Positions 1-7,083 are shown, counted from the stretch's first letter. The stretch: DNA of 7,485 nt from Pseudomonadota bacterium (GCA_023428515.1 JAEYXI010000210.1:1-7485), one strand, 5' to 3'. Program-made: numbers and translations. Notes: generated from the letters alone by a model not told the origin.

Positions 1-703
1 CCACTGTGCCGGTTTTGGCCTTGCGGGGGTTCAGCCTGCGCACGACGCGCTCGCCCGCCTTGCGCCCGATCTCTTCGGCGGAGTCGAGGTCGGCGAAATG
101 CGGTCGCGACGAATATTCGTAGTCGCGCTCCATGCCGGTCCCCTGCCCGGCGATCACGCTCGCCGAGCGGCCGAAGCGAGAGCCCGTATAGTGACCGACG
201 AAGCCATGCGAGGTGGCAAGCACCAGTCCGCCAAGACCGGCGCTGGCGCCGCTGCCGCCCGAATTCGTCACGCCCTGCACGGCAAGCGCCGCTTCCTCGG
301 CTGCAAGCGCGCTTTCGCGCAATTCATCCGCCGATACCGCCGTCCCGTCGTAGAGGTCGAGGTCGCGCACCGTCTTTGCGAGCATGTCGGCATCCGCCAA
401 CCCCTGGTAGGGGTCTTCCGGAGACACTTTCGCCATGGCGACTGCACGCTCGGCCAACGTGGCCGGATCCGACGATGCCGTCGCCGACACGCTGGCGACA
501 CGCCTGCCGACGAAAACCCTCAGCGACACGTCGTCGCCCTCGGAGGAATTCGTGCTCTCCACCTTGCCCAGCCTGACGGAAACGCTCGTTGAACGGCCTC
601 TTAACGCGACAGCGTCTGCCGCATCCGCGCCGGCTTTCTTCGCCGCCTCGACAAGGGCCGCGACCCGGTCGGTCAGGCGGGTGGCGTCGGCTGCATCACT
701 CAT
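1..703 (-). CDS. pmbA: PmbA/TldE family protein, N-terminal part (cut by window edge)
   Basis: This is the first 234 residues of a PmbA (TldE)-like protein; the rest lies beyond base 1. In the family, TldE is the non-catalytic partner of the zinc protease TldD. The pair degrades unfolded peptides in the cytoplasm and, in E. coli, matures microcin B17 and degrades the antitoxin CcdA. Seen here: a helical start (residues 8-35), then the typical N-terminal block with SVRLGKVES (40-50), EGDDVSLRVFVGRR (55-68) and EDPYQGLAD (96-104), followed by a Gly/Ser/Ala-rich stretch at 147-160. The ATG at 703 is preceded by AGGA six bases upstream, which supports this start. The part that would carry or lack a TldD-type HExxxH motif is not in view. 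PmbA is therefore preferred over TldD on N-terminal sequence character alone. The gene lies 100 bases downstream of the patatin gene on the same strand and could be co-transcribed or have its own promoter. Confidence 0.88.
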   Translation of the reverse strand, partial: MSDAADATRLTDRVAALVEAAKKAGADAADAVALRGRSTSVSVRLGKVESTNSSEGDDVSLRVFVGRRVASVSATASSDPATLAERAVAMAKVSPEDPYQGLADADMLAKTVRDLDLYDGTAVSADELRESALAAEEAALAVQGVTNSGGSGASAGLGGLVLATSHGFVGHYTGSRFGRSASVIAGQGTGMERDYEYSSRPHFADLDSAEEIGRKAGERVVRRLNPRKAKTGTV

Positions 704-803
704 TGTCTGTCCTGATTGTTCATGCGCAGGCGGGGAACTCTGCCCCACCATCTATTGTCCCGCCCGGGCTTCTGCAATGGTTGCAGCTTTCCGCACCCTC
801 CTG
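704..803 (-). promoter_or_regulatory. Spacer upstream of pmbA with small inverted repeat and weak promoter-like match
   Basis: This 100-base gap separates the patatin stop from the pmbA start. It contains a perfect dyad of CTGCAA (772-777) and TTGCAG (781-786) around TGG. On the minus strand one arm reads TTGCAG and is followed 17 bases later by TAGATG (754-749), a weak match to a sigma70-type -35/-10 pair. A second small repeat, GGGG/CCCC, lies near 732-746. No stem is followed by a T run on the minus strand, so I do not call a terminator for the upstream operon. The promoter reading is weak and is offered only as a candidate. Confidence 0.2.
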
Positions 804-1670
804 TCAGGCCGCCGCCTTGGCCTTGAGCGTCGCCTCCACCGCGCGCTTTAACTCGTCCTTGACGGAAGCCGTCTCGGCCAACAGCGCGTCGATTTTCAGG
901 AAATCGAGCACGCGGTATCTGGATACTGGCGGACGCAGCAGCATGTCTGGCGCACGATGCTCCATCTTGTGCGCGATGATCGACTGCATCAGCAATTGCG
1001 TCGCGCCGAACATCAGGTCAACCGAGTTAGGCTTCCTGCCCGCGACCTGCTGCGGCGCTCCGACCACGTCGACGGCGATGACGATATCCGCCTTGCCCTG
1101 CAGCAGGTCGAACGGCACCGGATTGTACATGCCGCCGTCTATATAGGTGCGTCCGTCGCGCACCACCGGCGCGAAGACTGCCGGTATTGCCGCCGAGGCC
1201 GCCAGCGCGCCGTGCAGGTCCCCTTCGGAGAACACCTTCACGTGATGGCCGAAATAGTCCGTCGCCGTCACTTCCAGGGGAATGGCCAGTTCCTCGAAAG
1301 TCTTCGGAACCTGATGCGGCAGGAAGGCGTGCAGGACACGTTCGATGCTGAACTGCGTCACCTTGAACCCACCGACCATCTGCGACAGCGTATCGGGCCG
1401 GGCGCTCCACATCCGGCCGACCACTTCCGCGCGGCGGCAAAGGATCGAGCGTGCATAGTCATGGATGTGCTTGCCCGTCATGCCGCTAGCGACCGCCGCG
1501 CCCATGATCGCGCCGATCGACGTCCCGGCGATTGCCACCGGCCTTATTCCAAGCTCGTCGAGCGCTTCGATGACGTGGATGTGGGCCAGCCCTCTTGCGC
1601 CGCCGCCCCCAAAGGCGATGGCGAATGTCGGCTTGCCGGTTGTTCGTCCGGCCGCCGGGTCGGCCGTCAC
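804..1670 (-). CDS. Patatin-like phospholipase (RssA-type serine hydrolase)
   Basis: A 288-residue patatin-domain protein, predicted to be a serine lipid acyl hydrolase. All three hallmarks are visible: the oxyanion-hole loop GGGGARG (residues 21-27), the nucleophile elbow GTSIG (49-53, Ser51) and the catalytic-dyad Asp in DGG (178-180). The block AASAAIPAVFAPV (157-169) is typical of bacterial RssA-like members. There is no signal peptide or membrane segment, so it is probably cytoplasmic or peripheral to the membrane; it does not look like an ExoU-type secreted effector. The start is GTG at 1670, overlapping the stop of the preceding M16 gene by four bases (GTGA). GGGAG lies six bases upstream, inside the last codons of that gene, so translation is probably coupled. 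The C-terminal 40 residues are helical and Lys/Ala-rich. The true substrate is unknown: phospholipid, lysophospholipid and other acyl esters are all possible. Confidence 0.93.
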   Translation of the reverse strand: MTADPAAGRTTGKPTFAIAFGGGGARGLAHIHVIEALDELGIRPVAIAGTSIGAIMGAAVASGMTGKHIHDYARSILCRRAEVVGRMWSARPDTLSQMVGGFKVTQFSIERVLHAFLPHQVPKTFEELAIPLEVTATDYFGHHVKVFSEGDLHGALAASAAIPAVFAPVVRDGRTYIDGGMYNPVPFDLLQGKADIVIAVDVVGAPQQVAGRKPNSVDLMFGATQLLMQSIIAHKMEHRAPDMLLRPPVSRYRVLDFLKIDALLAETASVKDELKRAVEATLKAKAAA

Positions 1671-3016
1671 CCCTTGCTCCCTTCGGCGGCGGGCCCGATC
1701 ACCAGGATTGCCGGATCGGCCGTGAGAAGTTTCTTGGCCGCGGCCTTGACCTGGTCAAGCGTGACCGCCTCGATGAGCGCGGTGCGTCGCTCGATATAGT
1801 CGATCCCCAGATTCTCTTCCTGCAACGAAAGCAGCGTCGCGGCGATCGCGTTGGAGCTGTCGAGATTGTTCAGCGCGTATGAGCCGATGACGTACTTCTT
1901 GGCCGCCGCCAGTTCCGCCTCGGTCGGTCCCTCCTCCGCCATCTTGTGTACCGCTTCACGGATGACGGCCAGCGTTTCGGCCGCCCGGTCAGAGCGCGTC
2001 GCCGTGCTTATCACCAGGCCGGACGAATATTCATGCGTCACCAGCGAGGAATTCACGCCGTAGGCAAGGCCGCGCTTTTCACGGACTTCGTCGAACAGCC
2101 GCGAGGTGAAGGTACCGCCGCCCAGTATATGGTTCATCAGATAGGCGGCGAAGAAGTCGGGCGCGTCGCGCGCGACACCCGGATAGGCAAGCTGCAGTGA
2201 ACTCTGCGGCAGGTCGTAGTCTACACGCACTTCCTGCCCGAGCTTGAGATCGACATTCTTGACCGGCTTCAAGTCCGACTTCTCGGGCAATCCGCCGAAG
2301 ACCCGGTCCAGTTCCCGCTTCACGGTTTCGGCGTCGATCGCGCCGACGACCGCAACGTTCAGATTGTCGCGCGCGAACAGGCGCTTGTGGAAATCGCGCA
2401 GATCATCGGCCGTGATGGTGGCAAGCGACTTCTCGGTGCCTTCGTCCGGCCTCGCATAGGGATGGGCGCCGTAGAGCGCCTCCGCCCACTTCACCTTGGC
2501 CGCAGTCTCGGGGTCGCGCTGGTTGGCGACAATGCCCGACACGATCTGTGCACGGATACGGTCGATCGGAGCAGCGTCGAAGCGCGGCTGCTCGACCGAC
2601 AGCTTCAGCAGGTCGAATGCCTCGTCCTTCGTCTCGGCCAGCATGCGCATCGAACCGAAGATGGTGTCGCGCGCCGCGCCGAAGCGCATTTCCGCGCCGG
2701 CATCGTCGAGCTTGGTCTGGAACGTGTCGGAATCCAACTCGCCCGCGCCTTCGTCGAACAGCGCGCTCATCAGTTCGGAAAGGCCTTCCTTGCCTTCCGG
2801 GTCCTGAGTATTGCCGCCGCGGAACGAAAAGCGGATCGTCACGATCGGCACGGAATAGTCCTCGACCAGCCAAGCGGTGATGCCCTTGTCACTCTTCACT
2901 TCCTGGATCTCGACAGCCGCCTCGGCCGGCAAGGCAGCCAGCGCCAGCGAGGAAGCGACCAGCAAGCCAATGGCGGATGTACGAGTCTTCACAAACAGTT
3001 GCGTCATCATGCTCAT
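1667..3016 (-). CDS. M16 family peptidase-like protein, non-catalytic subunit (exported)
   Basis: A 449-residue M16 (pitrilysin/processing-peptidase fold) protein without the zinc site. Residues 1-33 form a signal peptide: Lys/Arg near 10-12, a hydrophobic core at 16-28, and cleavage after AEA near residue 33, so a periplasmic location is expected. Where active members have HxxEH, this protein reads ELMSA (81-85), so both His and the Glu are gone. It does keep the substrate-binding R/Y pair of the second M16 domain, Arg312 and Tyr319 in VREKRGLAYG, with the same seven-residue spacing as the R/Y pair of insulin-degrading enzyme. In the M16B heterodimers known from Sphingomonas, one subunit gives the zinc site and the other gives R/Y. 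The preceding gene is the matching partner. The ATG at 3016 lies one base after the partner's stop (TGACATG) with no clear ribosome binding site, which suggests reinitiation or coupling. ATG codons at 3010 and 3007 are possible alternatives. Confidence 0.93.
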   Translation of the reverse strand: MSMMTQLFVKTRTSAIGLLVASSLALAALPAEAAVEIQEVKSDKGITAWLVEDYSVPIVTIRFSFRGGNTQDPEGKEGLSELMSALFDEGAGELDSDTFQTKLDDAGAEMRFGAARDTIFGSMRMLAETKDEAFDLLKLSVEQPRFDAAPIDRIRAQIVSGIVANQRDPETAAKVKWAEALYGAHPYARPDEGTEKSLATITADDLRDFHKRLFARDNLNVAVVGAIDAETVKRELDRVFGGLPEKSDLKPVKNVDLKLGQEVRVDYDLPQSSLQLAYPGVARDAPDFFAAYLMNHILGGGTFTSRLFDEVREKRGLAYGVNSSLVTHEYSSGLVISTATRSDRAAETLAVIREAVHKMAEEGPTEAELAAAKKYVIGSYALNNLDSSNAIAATLLSLQEENLGIDYIERRTALIEAVTLDQVKAAAKKLLTADPAILVIGPAAEGSKG

Positions 3017-3017
3017 G

Positions 3018-4412
3018 TCAGTTCTGCACCGGATCGGAGGGCAGCAGGAAACCGGTCACCGAACGGCCGCCGGCCAGGTATTTTGCGGCGACCTTCTGGA
3101 TGTCGGCGTTCGTCACCTTCTTGATGCGCTCGGGCCATTCCTCGATGTCCCCGACCGTACTGCCGGTAGCAAGCGCCGTGCCGTAGAGATTGGCCATCGA
3201 TGCCTGGTTGTCGCGGGCGAAAATCATCGCGCGCAGGAAGCGGTTGCGCGCACTTTCGAGTTCCTTGTCCGTCACGCCATCCTTGACGATGGCGGCGATC
3301 TCGGCGTCGATCGCTGTCTGCACCTCGTCGAGCTTGGCCGTGCCGCGCGGCGCGCCGTAGACGGTGAAGGACGACTCGTCGAGCTTCGATCCGTCGAAAT
3401 AGGAGCCGGCCGACGATGCGACGCCGCTCTTCACCACCAGCGCCTGGTAGATCCGGCTGCGCACACCGCCCCCGAGAATCTCGGCAAGCAGGTCGAGCGC
3501 CTCGGCCTCGCCCGGCTCGGCCGTATGATAGGACGGCACCAGCCACGACTTCGAAAAACTCGGCACCGAGACGCGCGGATCGGTCAGCGTCACCGTGCGC
3601 GCGGTATTCTGCTCCGGTTCCTGCGGACGGATGCGCGGCGGCAAGTCCGGCCCGCGAGCCACCTTGCCGTAAGTCTCTTCGGCCAGAGCGCGCACTTCCT
3701 TTGCGTCGACGTCGCCGGCCACGATGAGGATCGCGTTGTTCGGCGCGTAGTAGCGGTCGTAGAAGGCGACGGCGTCGGTACGGTTGAGCTCTTCCATCTC
3801 ATGCATCCAGCCGATCACCGGTATGCGGTAGGGATGGTTCTGATAGAGCGTCGCGTCGATTTCTTCGGCCAGCAGCGCTTCCGGATTGGTCTCGATACGC
3901 GACCGGCGCTCCTCGAGCACCACGTCGCGCTCGGGCCCGATCACCTGGTCGGTCAGGATCAGGCCGCGCATCCGGTCGGCCTCGTACTCCATCATGGCCC
4001 CGAGCGCCTCGGGCGGCACGGTCTGGTAGTAGGCCGTGTAGTCGTCGGAGGTGAAGGCGTTCTCGCTGCCGCCTATTTCGGCGATTTTCGCGCCGAATTC
4101 GCCGGCCTCGTGCTTTTCCGTGCCCTTGAACATCAGGTGTTCGAAGAAATGCGCGATGCCGGATTTTCCGGGCGGCTCGTCAGCGCTGCCGACCTTGTAC
4201 CAGACCATATGGGTGACGATCGGTGCCCGCCGGTCCGGGATAACGATGACCTCCATGCCATTGTCGAGCAGGAAGCTGGAGATCTTGTTCTCGATCGGCG
4301 TTTTGTCTACGGGCGCGGCCGCTGCCGGGCTCGCCAGCAGGAGCAGGGCCAGTGCCGCGCTTTGCAATCGGCGTTCCCACCCGGCCGTTGATGTCCCGGT
4401 CTTCAATGCCAT
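3018..4412 (-). CDS. M16 family zinc metallopeptidase, catalytic subunit (exported)
   Basis: A 464-residue M16 peptidase with an intact inverted zinc motif, HFFEH (His88, Glu91, His92). The downstream acidic motif ERDVVLEE (161-168) places the third ligand at Glu168, 76 residues after the second His, as the family requires. An N-terminal signal peptide is visible: Arg-Arg near 14-15, a Leu/Ala-rich core at 16-27, and an Ala-rich cleavage site near 30-33. It should therefore act in the periplasm. The second M16 domain has lost the R/Y pair: aligned positions are Val326 and Ser333 in LVVKSGVAS. It should need the next gene product to form a complete site. The substrate cannot be read from sequence; short or unfolded peptides are usual. 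I chose ATG 4412 because GGAG lies six bases upstream and the signal peptide begins there. The GTG at 4457 would add 15 residues, has no ribosome binding site, and lies upstream of the apparent promoter. Confidence 0.95.
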   Translation of the reverse strand: MALKTGTSTAGWERRLQSAALALLLLASPAAAAPVDKTPIENKISSFLLDNGMEVIVIPDRRAPIVTHMVWYKVGSADEPPGKSGIAHFFEHLMFKGTEKHEAGEFGAKIAEIGGSENAFTSDDYTAYYQTVPPEALGAMMEYEADRMRGLILTDQVIGPERDVVLEERRSRIETNPEALLAEEIDATLYQNHPYRIPVIGWMHEMEELNRTDAVAFYDRYYAPNNAILIVAGDVDAKEVRALAEETYGKVARGPDLPPRIRPQEPEQNTARTVTLTDPRVSVPSFSKSWLVPSYHTAEPGEAEALDLLAEILGGGVRSRIYQALVVKSGVASSAGSYFDGSKLDESSFTVYGAPRGTAKLDEVQTAIDAEIAAIVKDGVTDKELESARNRFLRAMIFARDNQASMANLYGTALATGSTVGDIEEWPERIKKVTNADIQKVAAKYLAGGRSVTGFLLPSDPVQN

Positions 4413-4432
4413 ACACAGCTCCAGTGATATCG

Positions 4433-4470
4433 GCCCCAGATTATATGGGGCGGACACCAGCCGTAAGTTA
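4433..4470 (-). promoter_or_regulatory. Putative promoter of the M16-M16-patatin operon with dyad around the -10
   Basis: On the minus strand a perfect TATAAT (4445-4440) lies about 28 bases upstream of the M16 start. Transcription would begin near 4433, leaving a leader of about 20 bases that contains the GGAG ribosome binding site. The -35 region is poor: around 4461-4468 only CTTACG/ACTTAC is seen, and TTAACT (4471-4466) would give a spacer of 20 bases. An inverted repeat of GCCCC (4433-4437) and GGGGC (4447-4451) encloses the -10, which could be an operator or may be chance. The location is right for a promoter, but activity is inferred. Confidence 0.45.
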
Positions 4471-4523
4471 ATTGTTGGTCATCTGGCCGGCAAAAGAGGC
4501 CGAATTCGGAGCGCCGAGACGAT

Positions 4524-5087
4524 TCAGCGAGCGCCCGGCGCCTCGATGAAGCGGATCACGGTGTCGCCATAGGCCCGCTCGTCGACAGTGGAAAACCCCT
4601 CGCCCGGCGCGAAAAGCGCCGACGCAGCCTCTTCCACCACGCAAAGCGCGCCGGGCAGCAGCCAGCCCCCTTCGAGTGCCGAGCGCAGCGCCATCTCGCC
4701 AAGTCCCTTGCCATAGGGCGGGTCGGCGAAGACCAGGCCGAACGGCGCGATCGTGCCGGCATCGCCTAATCCCGTCGCATCACGCCGGAAGATTTTGGTG
4801 CGGCCCTGCAATCCGAACGCCTCGACGTTGGTACGAATCAGGCCCCGCCCTTCCGCCGATTCCTCGATGAACAGGCAATGCGCCGCGCCGCGCGACAGAG
4901 CTTCCAGCCCCAGCGCCCCCGTACCGGCAAAGAGGTCGAGCACCCGCGCGCCTTCGAGCTTTTCCTGAAAGCGGTGGGCGAGCACGTTGAATACCGCCTC
5001 GCGCGTGCGGTCGGTGGTCGGGCGGATCGCTTGGCTGCGCGGCGTGGCCAGCGGCCTGCCGCGAAACTCACCGCCGACGATCCGCAT
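4524..5087 (-). CDS. rsmD: 16S rRNA (guanine(966)-N(2))-methyltransferase RsmD
   Basis: A 187-residue class I SAM-dependent methyltransferase matching RsmD, which methylates the exocyclic N2 of G966 in 16S rRNA on the assembled small subunit. Seen: the family start MRIVGGEFRGR (1-11), the conserved RPTTDRTREAVFN (22-34), the SAM-binding loop VLDLFAGTGALG (49-60) and the catalytic motif DPPY (122-125). Length is close to the usual 180-200 residues. The frame stays open upstream to 5345, but that part is the antisense-free shadow of the rluB tail. ATG 5087 is chosen because the family N-terminus begins there and GGGGAAGAG lies directly upstream. The start lies 20 bases inside the end of rluB, so the two are almost surely one transcript with coupled translation. 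The 111 bases downstream hold the perfect palindrome CCGAATTCGG (4500-4509) but no convincing terminator hairpin. Confidence 0.96.
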   Translation of the reverse strand: MRIVGGEFRGRPLATPRSQAIRPTTDRTREAVFNVLAHRFQEKLEGARVLDLFAGTGALGLEALSRGAAHCLFIEESAEGRGLIRTNVEAFGLQGRTKIFRRDATGLGDAGTIAPFGLVFADPPYGKGLGEMALRSALEGGWLLPGALCVVEEAASALFAPGEGFSTVDERAYGDTVIRFIEAPGAR

Positions 5088-7083
5088 CTCTTCCCCGTGG
5101 TCCGCCTCTTCCGCCGTTTGGCCGATCGCCCCGCGGCCTGTTATCCTGGGGCCTGTCATCCTGAGGCCTGTCGCCCCGCGGCTTGCCGAAACCCGGCTTT
5201 CCCCCAGGCTTGCCTGCCCCCGGTTTGCCACCTGCGGGTTTGCCATAAGCGGCCTTCTTCGACGCTCGCTTGGCCTCTGCCTCGGCCCTCTCCGCGGCCG
5301 CCCTGCCCGTGCCGATAGGCCGTGCCCCCGAAGCCATCCAGACATTCGACTTGCGTTGGCCCGGCGGCTCTATCGGCCGCTGCTCACGCTCTTTCTTTCC
5401 GCCGCGCTGGGGCCTTTGCCCTTCGCCGAACTTCCCGCCGCGCTCGAATTTCTTCGGTCCGCTGTCGGGCCGGTCGCCAAAAGCAGGTCTTGCCCCGCGT
5501 TCCGGCCGCGTCGATAGCTTGCCCAGTGCCTCGTCCCGCGAGTTTTCGCGGCGGTGGCGCTTCTTGATCAGGCCGCCCTCGCTGATCCTGCCGCGCTCGC
5601 CGTCACGCTCGATCCTCGGCCGCTCGACGTCGTCAGCCTTCCGTTCGGGCGCCCGCTTCACGGGCTGGTTCGGGAACTGGCTCACCACCGGCGCCTCGAA
5701 ATTCGCACCCGCCTCCTCGATCAGCCGCTCACCGAGTTGGTCGCGCAGCATCCGCCCCTTGATCTCCAGCACATGTCCTTCCGGCAAGTCGGCGAGCTGG
5801 AACGGGCCGTAGGAAATGCGGATCAGCCGCGACACTTCGAGCCCGAGCGCGCCAAGTATGTTTTTCACCTCGCGGTTCTTGCCCTCGCGCAGGCCGATTG
5901 TCAGCCAGGCGTTGCTGCCCTGCTCGCGATCGAGCGTCGCCTCGACCGCGCCGTAGAACACGCCGTCGACGGCAATACCGTCCTTGAGCCCGGCCAGCGC
6001 CTTCTCTTCGACCTTGCCGTGTACCCGAACGCGGTAGCGCCGCAGCCAGCCCGTTGCCGGCAATTCCAGTACGCGCGACAGGCCGCCGTCATTGGTGAGC
6101 AGCAGCAGGCCTTCCGTATTGATGTCCAGCCGCCCGACGGTCAGCAGTCGCGGCAGGTCGTTCGGCAGCACGTCGAAGACGGTCTTGCGCCCTTCCGGAT
6201 CGCGGTTGGTCGTCACCACGCCCGCCGGCTTGTGGAACAGGAAAAGGCGCGTGCGCTCGATCGCCGGAATCGCCGTGCCGTCCACCTCGATCCGGTCGTC
6301 CGGCATGACGTTGAAGGCTGGCGACTCCAGCTTCTGGCCGTTGACCTTGACCCGCCCTGCCGCGATCAAATCCTCGGCATCGCGCCGCGAAGCGATGCCC
6401 GCCCGCGCAAGCCGCTTTGCGATCCGCTCGCCAGGCGCTTCCTCGACGGTTTCCGGCCTCTTCCTGAAGGGTTTCTTGTCGCCGCCCTCGTGACTTTTCA
6501 TCCCATAGGAGCGCCGCTGCCCCTCATGGCTCTTCGTCCCGAAGGACCGCGCGCCTTCCCTGTTTCGGAAAGGGCTGCCATCGCCGGACGGGTTTTCCCT
6601 CCGCTCGAATCGCCTGTTGTCGTCGCGCGGCCGGTCGTCGCGGTTGAACTCGCGCTTCGGGCCGCGCTCGCTGTCACCAAAGCGCTCGCGCCTCTCGAAA
6701 TCGCGCTTTGGCCGTTCGCCGCCGGCATCTTCCCTGCGCACGAACGGCTTGCGGTCGCCCTCGGCGCGCTTGACGAAAGGCTTGCGCCCCTCACCGCCCT
6801 CGCGCTTGGCGAATGGCCTGTCGCCGCGTGGCGGACCTTTGCGGAAAGGTTTTGATGCGCCGGCCGCCCGCTCAGTGCCTTCTCTGGGCCTGTCGTCGCG
6901 CCGGAAGTCGCGCTTCGGCCGTTCGCCAACCGAAGCGGCCGCCTCCGGCGTGCGCTTGGTGTAGGGCTTCTTGTCCGCGCCCTGCGGCTTACCGCCGAAA
7001 GCCGGCTTGCCCGCGCCCGGCCGACGCGGCCCACCCGGCTTGCCGCCGCTCTTGCGCTGAAATTTCTTCTGATCGTCGTCCAT
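5068..7083 (-). CDS. rluB: Pseudouridine synthase RluB/RsuA family with long disordered tails
   Basis: A 671-residue protein with a normal RsuA/RluB/RluE/RluF-type core between two unusual tails. The core holds an S4 RNA-binding domain (about 219-266, RIAKRLARAGIASRRDAE onward) and the synthase domain, with the catalytic Asp320 in GRLDINTEG and the downstream motif EGKNREVKNIL (about 400-410). Family members of this type make pseudouridine in 23S rRNA (RluB: position 2605 in E. coli). The RluB assignment over its relatives is by similarity of the core and is likely but not certain. Residues 1-213 and about 466-671 are low complexity, rich in Arg, Lys, Gly, Asp, Glu and Pro. They contain internal repeats and should be disordered and able to bind RNA. 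E. coli RluB is only 291 residues. The ATG at 7083 is supported by AAAGG and AGAGG upstream. The open frame running on to 7308 would cross into divergent tadA and is rejected. The stop overlaps rsmD. Confidence 0.93.
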   Translation of the reverse strand: MDDDQKKFQRKSGGKPGGPRRPGAGKPAFGGKPQGADKKPYTKRTPEAAASVGERPKRDFRRDDRPREGTERAAGASKPFRKGPPRGDRPFAKREGGEGRKPFVKRAEGDRKPFVRREDAGGERPKRDFERRERFGDSERGPKREFNRDDRPRDDNRRFERRENPSGDGSPFRNREGARSFGTKSHEGQRRSYGMKSHEGGDKKPFRKRPETVEEAPGERIAKRLARAGIASRRDAEDLIAAGRVKVNGQKLESPAFNVMPDDRIEVDGTAIPAIERTRLFLFHKPAGVVTTNRDPEGRKTVFDVLPNDLPRLLTVGRLDINTEGLLLLTNDGGLSRVLELPATGWLRRYRVRVHGKVEEKALAGLKDGIAVDGVFYGAVEATLDREQGSNAWLTIGLREGKNREVKNILGALGLEVSRLIRISYGPFQLADLPEGHVLEIKGRMLRDQLGERLIEEAGANFEAPVVSQFPNQPVKRAPERKADDVERPRIERDGERGRISEGGLIKKRHRRENSRDEALGKLSTRPERGARPAFGDRPDSGPKKFERGGKFGEGQRPQRGGKKEREQRPIEPPGQRKSNVWMASGARPIGTGRAAAERAEAEAKRASKKAAYGKPAGGKPGAGKPGGKPGFGKPRGDRPQDDRPQDNRPRGDRPNGGRGGPRGRDADRRR
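5135..5179 (-). repeat. Three tandem 15-base units in the rluB 3' end
   Basis: Three adjacent 15-base units each begin GGCCTGT on the plus strand (5135, 5150, 5165). Read on the minus strand they encode a repeating Asp-Arg-Pro unit (DRPQD, DRPQD, NRPRG and then GDRP) in the RluB tail. The first two copies are nearly identical at the DNA level, which points to recent slippage. The period is a multiple of three, so copy number can change without breaking the frame. Confidence 0.85.
5179..5247 (-). repeat. GKPxG repeat block in the RluB C-terminal tail
   Basis: Residues 613-635 of RluB repeat a Gly-Lys-Pro unit about five times at intervals of 4-6 residues (GKPAG, GKPGA, GKPGG, GKPGF, GKPRG). 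The same GKP units occur in the N-terminal tail at about residues 14-33. The two tails therefore share a motif although they lie on either side of the enzyme core. Confidence 0.75.
6475..6546 (-). repeat. Two tandem 36-base units in the RluB N-terminal tail
   Basis: Residues 180-191 (SFGTKSHEGQRR) and 192-203 (SYGMKSHEGGDK) are direct 12-residue repeats, from 36-base units at 6546-6511 and 6510-6475. The protein core GxKSHEG is kept while several codons differ (AAGAGCCATGAG against AAAAGTCACGAG). The duplication is therefore older than the 15-base repeat, or has been held by selection on the protein. Confidence 0.8.
6721..6822 (-). repeat. Three-copy KPF(V/A)(K/R)R repeat in the RluB N-terminal tail
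   Basis: Residues 88-121 contain three imperfect units of 11-12 residues: DRPFAKREGGEG, RKPFVKRAEGD and RKPFVRREDAG. Flanking them, GERPKRDF occurs twice (residues 53-60 and 122-129), each followed by an RDDRPR- or RRER-like stretch. The charge pattern alternates Lys/Arg with Asp/Glu. Confidence 0.75.

Noticed and set aside
957..1799. 280-residue plus-strand open frame opposite the patatin gene
   Set aside because: It is antisense to a gene with all catalytic motifs; the translation is Arg/His/Asp-rich and lacks any family resemblance.
2877..4391. 504-residue plus-strand open frame opposite the M16 genes
   Set aside because: It lies wholly antisense to two well-supported M16 proteins, spans their junction, and its translation is Arg/His/Val/Leu-rich with no recognisable motif, as expected of a high-GC shadow frame.
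4480..4523. Terminator after rsmD
   Set aside because: Only GGCC/GGCC four-base arms and the loopless palindrome CCGAATTCGG are present, without a stable hairpin followed by a T run on the minus strand.
5135..5260. CRISPR-like or noncoding repeat array
   Set aside because: The repeats have short periods that are multiples of three, have no spacers, and are in frame with RluB, so they are coding tandem repeats.
5088..5345. N-terminal extension of rsmD to 273 residues
   Set aside because: The added 86 residues are an alternative-frame reading of the repetitive rluB tail, while the conserved RsmD N-terminus and a good ribosome binding site are at 5087.
5554..6855. 433-residue plus-strand open frame opposite rluB
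   Set aside because: It is complementary to the RluB core and N-terminal tail. Its Ala/Leu/Arg/Pro composition follows from the opposite strand's Arg/Gly/Asp codons, and no start signal or domain is seen.
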